Assembly (NCBI GenBank): GCA_003246505.1
Contig: QKAI01000295.1
Location: forward strand, 1-5,277
DNA length: 5,277 nucleotides
Direction of reading: 5' to 3'
Source of the DNA: Spirochaetaceae bacterium
Lineage (GTDB): Bacteria > Spirochaetota > Spirochaetia > DSM-2461
Position 1 is the first letter of the stretch. Every line of letters starts with the position of its first letter. This document shows, one piece after another, positions 1 to 4,545 of this stretch. Both the position numbers and the translations under genes were made by a program. The notes beneath the pieces were generated by a model, which was not told where the DNA came from, made no database searches, and saw only the letters and a program-made list of their open reading frames with translations.

Positions 1-606
1 GGCCAGGACCGGAACTGGAAGTTCCCTCTGCAGAAACCCGATGAAGTCCTTACGGGGAGGCCGGGAACCCTTCTCCTTGCGGGTCTTGGGATGGAGGACA
101 AGATAGTCCGCCCCCCCCTCCACCAGGATCCGGGAGAAGGCCAGCAGTTCCGCTTCATCCTCCCTCTCCCCCAGGCGGATCTTCGCCGAAAGGGCTATCT
201 CCCGGGGGAGAATCCCCCTCAGCCCCTTCATGATCTCCCCCGCTTTTCCGGGGGATTTCATCAGGGCGCATCCGGCTCCGTTTTTCATGATATGGGGGGC
301 GGAACAGCCCATGTTCACGTCAATCCCTGCCGGATTCAGAAGGGCCAGCTTTTCCGCCGCCCTGGCCAGATCCCCGAGTTCCCGGCCCACCAGCTGGAAG
401 ACAAGCCGGTCCGCCCCGGGCACGGGGGTATCGTAGTACCGCTCCATGGGGCCGCCCTGGTTATAGAGGCGGGCGTCGATCATTTCCGAATAGAAAAGGT
501 CGCAGCCGCCGTAGCCATCGATCAGAAGGCGGAACCCCCCATGGGTCAGATCGGCCATGGGGGCCAGAATCAGGGTATGCCGGTCCGGCGTCAGGGGTAT
601 CTTCAT
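1..606 (-). CDS. dus: tRNA-dihydrouridine synthase, Dus family (C-terminus cut by window edge)
   Basis: Flavoenzyme family that reduces uridines in tRNA to dihydrouridine using FMN and NAD(P)H. The 202 residues visible form the N-terminal TIM-barrel part. Seen: the FMN-binding start LILAPMADLTHGGFR (12-26), QLVG (71-74), the core DVNMGCSAPHIMKNGAGCALM (96-116, beginning DVNMGC) with the probable catalytic Cys101, SAKIRLG (140-146) with the conserved Lys142, and LVLHPKTRK (169-177). Deviations from the usual family pattern: GCS instead of GCP after the catalytic Cys, HPKT instead of HxRT, and RPPRKDF where an ADW-type motif is normal. Which Dus subfamily it belongs to cannot be told. Start chosen at 606 because GGAGA precedes it (611-615); an in-frame ATG at 627 lacks a ribosome site and overlaps the -10 element. 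Family call is firm, substrate position unknown. It points away from the flagellar operon. Confidence 0.9.
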   Translation of the reverse strand, partial: MKIPLTPDRHTLILAPMADLTHGGFRLLIDGYGGCDLFYSEMIDARLYNQGGPMERYYDTPVPGADRLVFQLVGRELGDLARAAEKLALLNPAGIDVNMGCSAPHIMKNGAGCALMKSPGKAGEIMKGLRGILPREIALSAKIRLGEREDEAELLAFSRILVEGGADYLVLHPKTRKEKGSRPPRKDFIGFLQRELPVPVLA

Positions 607-610
607 CGTT

Positions 611-651
611 TCTCCGGCGGAAATCATAGCACATCGCCGATTTTTGGGCAA
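611..651 (-). promoter_or_regulatory. Candidate sigma-70 promoter and ribosome site of dus
   Basis: On the minus strand, TTGCCC (646-651) is followed after 17 bp by TATGAT (623-628), a good -10 match and a fair -35 match. Transcription would start near 616, leaving a leader of only about 10 nt that contains the ribosome site GGAGA (611-615). This placement supports the ATG at 606 over the one at 627. Prediction only. Confidence 0.5.
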
Positions 652-699
652 AGCCTGAAGAGGGACGGGGCGCGGATTCCGACAGTGGGCCTGCCCTTT

Positions 700-1209
700 T
701 TAATCGTAAAAGTGCATCCAGTTTAATCCGGCGAAGGACAGGGACCAGGGGATCAGCGAGGCTGCCAGGATCAATGAATTAATCCCCCAGGCATTTGAGA
801 GGGATGAGAATCGGCTATCCCTGCCCCCGTAAAGGAGCGGGGAGATGATTGACGTCACGAAGGTCAGAAAGGAGAATCCCGTAAAGCCCCGGATCCCGAA
901 AAGGGAAAGGGGGCGAAAAAAACTGAGGGCGCAGCTTAGTATGGTGGAGACGATAAAGAGGTACCGGGCCATCTGGAGGAATTCGAATTCCTTTCTCCCT
1001 CTGAACACGAGAATCGGCAGCAGCAATGGGAGGGAGATCAGGAGATCGATGAAAGCATCAATCAATCGGTTTCCGGACAGGGACAGGAGCAGGAAGTTTA
1101 ATCGGAATAACTCAGGCTGGCGTATACGGCCCAGTATATAGGAAAGGACCAGAATCGAGAAAGAGATTAGAAAGGACAGGGGGAGTATCGGGGAAGGCTT
1201 CCTTAACAT
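700..1209 (-). CDS. Hypothetical polytopic membrane protein (169 aa)
   Basis: I do not recognise the family. The protein is strongly hydrophobic, with about five likely membrane segments: roughly residues 8-27, 52-70, 81-100, 108-128 and 143-161. Charged stretches lie between them (RGRKEFEF near 70-77; GGRDSR near 128-133). No catalytic motif, signal-peptidase site or named domain can be seen. Hydrophobicity kept over the full length and a promoter-like element just upstream suggest a real gene, but the ribosome site is poor: AGGA lies only 2 nt from the ATG. Codon use looks more AT-rich (more AGG, AGA, ATA, ATT) than in the flagellar genes. That could reflect membrane-protein composition, fast divergence or transfer. 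It is divergent from flgF and shares its upstream region; a role in motility is not shown. The opposite-strand open frame at 845-1141 is very basic and featureless and is taken as a shadow. Confidence 0.6.
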   Translation of the reverse strand: MLRKPSPILPLSFLISFSILVLSYILGRIRQPELFRLNFLLLSLSGNRLIDAFIDLLISLPLLLPILVFRGRKEFEFLQMARYLFIVSTILSCALSFFRPLSLFGIRGFTGFSFLTFVTSIISPLLYGGRDSRFSSLSNAWGINSLILAASLIPWSLSFAGLNWMHFYD

Positions 1210-1220
1210 ATTCCTACCAT

Positions 1221-1248
1221 ATTGTATCCCATTATGTCATAATCACAA
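1221..1248 (-). promoter_or_regulatory. Candidate promoter of the membrane-protein gene
   Basis: On the minus strand TTGTGA (1243-1248), a 16-bp spacer and TACAAT (1221-1226) resemble a sigma-70 promoter. The predicted start near 1214 leaves only about 5 nt before the ATG at 1209, so the message would be nearly leaderless. The -35 match is weak (4 of 6) and the region is AT-rich, so a chance match is possible. Confidence 0.4.
1231..1243. promoter_or_regulatory. Perfect palindrome ATTATG-T-CATAAT (possible operator)
   Basis: Two 6-bp arms surround a single central base. The palindrome fills nearly the whole spacer of the candidate promoter for the membrane-protein gene, and lies about 110 bp upstream of flgF. 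This is the place where a dimeric repressor could bind. No known operator is recognised, and no regulator gene lies in the window. Confidence 0.35.
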
Positions 1249-1318
1249 TGGAAATGCATGAAAAAAGCTCTCCCCTCCGCTGATATCCCCCCGCCCGCTT
1301 AAAAAACAAATCATTCCT

Positions 1319-1345
1319 TAAAGAAAAAAAATCCCCTTCCGAAAT
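1319..1345 (+). promoter_or_regulatory. Candidate sigma-28 (FliA) promoter of the flgF-flgG-flgJ operon
   Basis: TAAAGAAA (1319-1326), an 11-bp spacer and TCCGAAAT (1338-1345) match the bacterial flagellar consensus TAAAGTTT-N11-GCCGATAA at the key TAAAG and CCGA positions. The transcription start would fall around 1352, at the ATG itself. No sigma-54-like or clearly better sigma-70-like element is seen in the same interval. Prediction from pattern and context. Confidence 0.55.
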
Positions 1346-1352
1346 TCATACT

Positions 1353-2201
1353 ATGATCAGAGGATTATATACGGCGGCCAGCGGCATGCAGGCCCAGGAA
1401 CATCGATTGGACGCCCTTTCCAACAATCTGGCCAATGTGGATCTGACCGGATACAAGCGGGACGTTTCCGTGGAGAAGGCCTTCCCCGAACTGATGATCC
1501 GCCGCTTTGACCGGGAGAGCACCATCGCCTTTCCCATGGGCAGCGTGAATACGGCCCCCGTGGTGGGCAAGCTGGGCACCGGGGTCGAGTACAACGAGAC
1601 CTTCACCGTGTTCGAGCAGGGCGCCCTGAAGGAGACCTCCAACCCCTTTGATCTGGCCCTGGAGGACGAGGGCTTCTTCGCCGTACAGACCAACGACGGG
1701 GAAAGGTATACCCGCAACGGCTCCTTCGTCCTGGGAAAGGAGGGTTACCTTCTGACCAAGGACGGTTATTTCGTGGAGGGGGAGAACGGCCCCATCCAGC
1801 TGAAGCTGAATAATTTCACCATTGACAAGCAGGGCCGGATCTGGCAGAACGCGGACCTGGCCGACGATCCGAACCGGCTGGTCTCCATGGATGAGAACGA
1901 ATGGACCAACACGGAGCTGGTGGACACCCTCAAGGTTGTGACCTTCGACCGGCCCCGGCACCTCATGAAGCAGGGCAACTCCCTGTGGGCCTCCACGGAG
2001 GTTTCCGGCGAGGCGAGGATCGCCGAAGGGTCCGACAGGCCCGGCGTCATCCAGGGATTCCTTGAAGGGTCCAACGTCAACTCCGTGAGGGAGATGGTGA
2101 ACATGATAGAAGTCAACCGGGCCTACGAGGCCAACCAGAAGGTGATCACCACCCACGACAGTCTTCTGGACAAACTGATCAACAGCGCGGTCCGCTACTA
2201 G
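1353..2201 (+). CDS. flgF: Flagellar basal-body rod protein, FlgF/FlhO type
   Basis: Structural protein of the proximal rod in the flagellar basal body, exported by the flagellar type III system and assembled next to FlgG; spirochaete versions are often called FlhO. Seen: the family N-terminus MIRGLYTAASGM (1-12), the rod signature SNNLANVDLTGYK (23-35), the mid-protein block ending in TRNGSF, and the C-terminal assembly helix SVREMVNMIEVNRAYEANQK (244-263) ending in ITTHDSLLDKL. No cleavable signal peptide, as expected for a type III substrate. Its 282 aa length is usual for this family. The start is fixed by the family N-terminus, yet no Shine-Dalgarno sequence precedes it; see the sigma-28 candidate and leaderless finding. 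First gene of the operon, 28 bp before flgG. FlgF and FlgG are paralogues; first position and divergence from the FlgG consensus favour FlgF. Confidence 0.93.
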   Translation: MIRGLYTAASGMQAQEHRLDALSNNLANVDLTGYKRDVSVEKAFPELMIRRFDRESTIAFPMGSVNTAPVVGKLGTGVEYNETFTVFEQGALKETSNPFDLALEDEGFFAVQTNDGERYTRNGSFVLGKEGYLLTKDGYFVEGENGPIQLKLNNFTIDKQGRIWQNADLADDPNRLVSMDENEWTNTELVDTLKVVTFDRPRHLMKQGNSLWASTEVSGEARIAEGSDRPGVIQGFLEGSNVNSVREMVNMIEVNRAYEANQKVITTHDSLLDKLINSAVRY

Positions 2202-2212
2202 GACCGGGATTT

Positions 2213-2220
2213 AGAGGAGG
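2213..2220 (+). promoter_or_regulatory. Ribosome binding site of flgG
   Basis: AGAGGAGG lies 9 nt before the ATG at 2230. Two adjacent ATG codons (2230 and 2233) are possible starts; the spacing favours the first. The strong site here contrasts with flgF, which has none. Confidence 0.8.
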
Positions 2221-2229
2221 ATTAGAGCC

Positions 2230-3024
2230 ATGATGAGATCCCTGTGGACGGCCGCTTCGGGCATGAACGGGCAGCAGTACAATATCGATACCATTTCGAA
2301 CAACCTGGCCAACGTGAATACCAACGGGTACAAGCAGGTCCGGGCGGAGTTCGAGGATCTCATCTACATGACCTCCCGCCTCGCCGGCACCCCCGCCACG
2401 GAGCAGACCGTGGTTCCCGAGGGCATCCAGGTGGGACACGGTACCCGGGTCGCCGCCACCCAGAGGATCTTCGAGCAGGGCTCCCTCCAGGCCACGGCGG
2501 TCCCCTCGGACATGGCCATCGCCGGGGAGGGCTTCTTCCGGGTGAAGCTGCTCGACGGCAGCTGGGGCTACACCCGGGACGGATCCTTCCAGATCGACTC
2601 CAACGGGCAGTTCGTCACCTCCAACGGTTATATGCTCCAGCCCAACCTGATCATGCCCGAGGGCTTCCAGCAGGAGAGCATCGCCATCAGCCAGGACGGA
2701 CGGGTGACGGTAAGGGTGAACGGCCAGCAGGACCCGTTGGAAGTGGGGCAGGTGAACCTTTACCGCTTCGTGAATCCCGCCGGCCTCCAGGCGGTGGGGG
2801 AAAATCTCTTCAAGATGACCAATGCCTCCGGCGATCCCATAGGGGGGCGTCCCGGGTTCGAGGGCATGGGCCGGATCCAGCATAAGTTTCTGGAAAACTC
2901 CAATGTTTCCATGGTCAAGGAGATGGTGAATATGATCGTCGCCCAGAGGGCCTATGAGCTCAACTCAAAGGCGATCCAGACCTCCGACTCCATGCTCCAG
3001 ACCGCGAACAGCCTCAAGAGGTAG
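2230..3024 (+). CDS. flgG: Flagellar basal-body distal rod protein FlgG
   Basis: Forms the distal rod, the drive shaft between the MS ring and the hook; in spirochaetes it sits in the periplasmic flagella. Seen: MMRSLWTAASGMNGQQ (1-16), the classic SNNLANVNTNGYK (23-35), FEDLIY (41-46), the conserved IFEQGSLQ and GEGFF blocks, YTRDGSF, and the C-terminal helix with VKEMVNMIVAQRAYELNSKA (229-248) followed by IQTSDSML. Length 264 aa is close to the usual size for FlgG. The N- and C-terminal helical parts pair with each other in known rod proteins. Second gene of the operon: strong ribosome site, 28 bp after flgF and 5 bp before the flgJ-like gene, so the three are almost certainly co-transcribed. 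No sign of truncation or frameshift. Confidence 0.97.
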   Translation: MMRSLWTAASGMNGQQYNIDTISNNLANVNTNGYKQVRAEFEDLIYMTSRLAGTPATEQTVVPEGIQVGHGTRVAATQRIFEQGSLQATAVPSDMAIAGEGFFRVKLLDGSWGYTRDGSFQIDSNGQFVTSNGYMLQPNLIMPEGFQQESIAISQDGRVTVRVNGQQDPLEVGQVNLYRFVNPAGLQAVGENLFKMTNASGDPIGGRPGFEGMGRIQHKFLENSNVSMVKEMVNMIVAQRAYELNSKAIQTSDSMLQTANSLKR

Positions 3025-3029
3025 TGTAG

Positions 3030-3371
3030 ATGGATATCAGCGCCGCCGCCCTGAACGGGTATGACAATACGAAAGCCGCCTCCCAGATGGAATCCCTCAA
3101 AGCGGCGGGCCGCTATTCGGAGAGGGAACTGGGCCAGATGAAGGAGTCCTGCAAGGATTTCGAGGCTATCTTCATCAAGATGATGCTGGACTCCATGAAG
3201 GCCACAGTCCCCGAAAGGTCCCTTTTCGGGAAAAACCAGGGGGAGGAGTATTTCGAGGACATGCTCTACGACGAGTATGCCAAATCCATCTCCCGGACCG
3301 ATACCTTCGGAATCTCCGATGCCATGTACCGACAGATGACCGCCCAGATGAAGGGCGGCCTCTACTCCTAG
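3030..3371 (+). CDS. flgJ: Single-domain FlgJ-type rod-binding protein
   Basis: Short protein (113 aa) matching the N-terminal rod-binding (rod-cap) domain of FlgJ. Seen: CKDFEAIFIKMMLDSMKATV (41-60), the family's F-E-x-x-F-x-x-x-M-L pattern, SLFGKNQGEEYFEDMLYDEYA (from 64), then ISRTDTFGISDAMYRQM (87-103). The muramidase (peptidoglycan hydrolase) domain of enterobacterial FlgJ is absent; single-domain forms are known in several phyla, so wall hydrolysis must come from another protein. It starts 5 bp after flgG; AGAGG (3017-3021) at the end of flgG serves as ribosome site 8 nt before the ATG, which suggests coupled translation. Residues 1-35 are polar and less conserved. It is probably the last gene of the rod operon. 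No hairpin terminator is evident downstream, so some read-through towards the sigma-factor gene is possible. Confidence 0.88.
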   Translation: MDISAAALNGYDNTKAASQMESLKAAGRYSERELGQMKESCKDFEAIFIKMMLDSMKATVPERSLFGKNQGEEYFEDMLYDEYAKSISRTDTFGISDAMYRQMTAQMKGGLYS

Positions 3372-3537
3372 GCAGCACAAAACTTCACCGATTCTACACG
3401 AAGATACTCTTTTTAATATAATTTCCGTATATAAAAGTAGACATGAGGGGTCACTCATTTTAGTGTTAGTTGGTTGTTAGTGATATATTTGCCTTAAACA
3501 GCGTGATTTAGAGGAAAATATCCCTTTTTTTTTGTTT
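3372..3537 (+). promoter_or_regulatory. AT-rich upstream regulatory region of the sigma-factor gene
   Basis: This non-coding stretch is much richer in A and T than its neighbours. It holds a sigma-70-like element (3393-3422), an inverted repeat ATGAG-6 nt-CTCAT (3443-3458), TTAGT units at 3460, 3466 and 3477, and a T tract (3525-3533) just before the sigma-54 promoter. Measured from the predicted start near 3564, the inverted repeat lies at about -120 to -105 and the repeats at about -104 to -83, a normal distance for binding sites of sigma-54 activators. Which protein binds is unknown. No open frame with coding character was found here. Confidence 0.45.
3393..3422 (+). promoter_or_regulatory. 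Candidate sigma-70 promoter far upstream of the sigma-factor gene
   Basis: TCTACA (3393-3398), 18 bp, then a perfect TATAAT (3417-3422). Transcription from about 3429 would give the sigma gene a long leader of about 150 nt or a separate small RNA. The -35 match is moderate and AT-rich sequence makes chance -10 matches common. Confidence 0.35.
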
Positions 3538-3553
3538 TGGCACGGCTCTTGCA
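3538..3553 (+). promoter_or_regulatory. Sigma-54 (RpoN) promoter of the RpoS-like gene
   Basis: TGGCACGGCTCTTGCA matches the sigma-54 consensus TGGCAC-R-N4-TTGC-W at every defined base. GG (3539-3540) and GC (3551-3552) have the required 10-bp gap and form the -24 and -12 elements. A T tract lies just upstream. The start would be near 3564, about 19 nt before the ATG, and the short leader contains the ribosome site. Such promoters need RpoN and an ATP-hydrolysing enhancer-binding activator; neither gene is in this window. Confidence 0.9.
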
Positions 3554-3565
3554 ATACTTATGGGC

Positions 3566-3573
3566 AGGAGAGG
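3566..3573 (+). promoter_or_regulatory. Ribosome binding site that fixes the sigma-factor start
   Basis: AGGAGAGG lies 9 nt before the ATG at 3583. The in-frame TTG at 3532 has no such site and would place the start upstream of and through the sigma-54 promoter, so the ATG is chosen. Confidence 0.85.
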
Positions 3574-3582
3574 TATAAAACT

Positions 3583-4419
3583 ATGAAAAAAGAGAAGAAG
3601 AACTACAACCCCGAGTTGAAAGCATATATGAACGACGTGATCAAGTACAAGCTTCTTACTCCGGAAGAGGAGAAAGAGCTTTCCCAGCGTGTTCTTCAGG
3701 GTGACGAGGCCGCCCGGCAGAGATTGATCAATTCCAATCTCAAACTGGTCATCAAAATCGCTTTTGCCTATAGAAACCAGGGAATGCCCATCATGGATCT
3801 GATTCAGGAGGGGAACCTGGGGCTTATCCGGGCGGTGGAAAAGTTCGACGGTGACCGGGACGTCCGTTTCTGCACCTACGCCTCCTGGTGGATCAAGCAG
3901 GCGGTTACCCGGGCCCTTGTCAATAAGAAGAGAACGATCCGCCTTCCCCACAGAAAGGAAGAGGCGATCAGAAAAATACAGTCCGTCATAGACGATTATC
4001 AGGGCGAGTTCATGGCCATGCCCTCCATAACGGAGATCGCCGAAGAGACCGGTCTGACCGAAGAGACCGTTGTGGGCCTTCTGGATATGGCCGGTCAGAC
4101 CGTATCCCTGGACTGCGAGATCAATGAGAACAACAGCACCCTCATGGATGTTATCGAAGACAGAAGATGCATCCCCGAGGAGGAGCTTATCAAAAAGAAT
4201 ATCATCGAGGATACGGAAAAGTTTCTTTCCACCCTCAAGGACAGGGAGAAGAGCGTTATCAAGTACCGCTACTCCCTCCACAACGGGGAGAAGTACACCC
4301 TCAAAGAGGTTTCCCAGGTCATGGGCATTTCCCCCGAAACGGTACGGCAGATCGAGATCCGCGCCATTAACAAACTGCGGGAACAGGCTTCAGACGTTAG
4401 ATCCTATTTCGTCAGCTGA
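3583..4419 (+). CDS. rpoS: Group-2 RNA polymerase sigma factor, RpoS-like (sigma-70 family)
   Basis: Directs RNA polymerase to an alternative promoter set. The 278 aa start directly at region 1.2 (NPELKAYMNDV, 9-19; LTPEEEKELSQRV, 25-37), with no region 1.1 and no long insert, so it is not the primary RpoD. Region 2 is complete: LKLVIKIAFAYRNQG (53-67), DLIQEGNLGLIRAVEKFD (72-89), FCTYASWWIKQAVTRA (96-111) with the -10-contacting Gln106 and Thr109 kept, and RTIRLPHR (117-124). Region 3 spans about 125-205. Region 4 contains LKDREKSVIKYRY (218-230) and the helix-turn-helix TLKEVSQVMGISPETVRQIE (239-258). Pro251 stands where many family members have the first Arg of TRERxRQIE. Its place between flagellar rod genes and tsaD resembles Borrelia rpoS as I remember it, and it has a sigma-54 promoter. 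The rpoS name is inferred from length, context and promoter; a general group-2 label is safer. Confidence 0.85.
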   Translation: MKKEKKNYNPELKAYMNDVIKYKLLTPEEEKELSQRVLQGDEAARQRLINSNLKLVIKIAFAYRNQGMPIMDLIQEGNLGLIRAVEKFDGDRDVRFCTYASWWIKQAVTRALVNKKRTIRLPHRKEEAIRKIQSVIDDYQGEFMAMPSITEIAEETGLTEETVVGLLDMAGQTVSLDCEINENNSTLMDVIEDRRCIPEEELIKKNIIEDTEKFLSTLKDREKSVIKYRYSLHNGEKYTLKEVSQVMGISPETVRQIEIRAINKLREQASDVRSYFVS

Positions 4420-4439
4420 GTTTTTCATCCTCCTCTGAG

Positions 4440-4485
4440 CACCGGGCGGGTCGAAGGTAAATCGGACCCGGCCGGTGTTTTTTTT
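4440..4485 (+). terminator. Intrinsic terminator after the sigma-factor gene
   Basis: Arms 4440-4452 and 4465-4477 form a 13-bp stem with one G-G mismatch (CACCGG x CGGGTC against GACCCG x CCGGTG), a 12-nt loop, and an immediate run of eight T (4478-4485). It lies 20 bp after the stop codon and separates the sigma gene from tsaD. Confidence 0.93.
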
Positions 4486-4490
4486 CGCCC

Positions 4491-4519
4491 TTGACCATGC
4501 TCCGGCGGTTTCTTAGAAT
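4491..4519 (+). promoter_or_regulatory. Sigma-70 promoter of tsaD
   Basis: TTGACC (4491-4496), 17 bp, then TAGAAT (4514-4519): five of six matches at each box with ideal spacing. The start would be near 4526, giving a leader of about 20 nt with ribosome site AGGAG (4535-4539). It follows the terminator by 5 bp, so tsaD is likely an independent housekeeping unit. Confidence 0.75.
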
Positions 4520-4545
4520 GAAATCAGTCCCCTTAGGAGCAACCC

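Noticed and set aside
204..255. Two GC-rich inverted repeats (GGGGGA-GAA-TCCCCC at 204-218; TCCCCCG-6 nt-CGGGGGA at 236-255)
   Set aside because: Both lie inside the dus coding sequence, where runs of G and C from Gly, Pro and Gly-Glu codons make such hairpins likely by chance.
687..701. GGGC-CT-GCCC followed by T5, terminator-like on the plus strand
   Set aside because: The loop has only 2 nt, the stem 4 bp, and no plus-strand transcript is expected upstream.
91..726. 211-aa plus-strand open frame opposite dus
   Set aside because: Pro/Gly/His-rich translation typical of the antisense of a GC-rich gene; the minus strand encodes a clear Dus protein.
845..1141. 98-aa plus-strand open frame with many Arg and Lys residues
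   Set aside because: Lies fully opposite the membrane-protein gene, has no ribosome site or recognisable domain, and its basic composition is what the complement of such a hydrophobic gene can give.
2244..2885. 213-aa open frame overlapping flgG
   Set aside because: Arg/Gly/Pro-rich shadow in another frame of an unmistakable flgG.
3513..3533. Possible terminator: GGA...TCC followed by a T tract just before the sigma-54 promoter
   Set aside because: Only a 3-bp stem can form (GGAAAATATCC), too weak; the T tract more likely belongs to the promoter region.
3532..3582. N-terminal extension of the sigma factor from the in-frame TTG at 3532
   Set aside because: It reads through the sigma-54 promoter, has no ribosome site, and the ATG at 3583 has a strong one with the homologous region 1.2 just after it.
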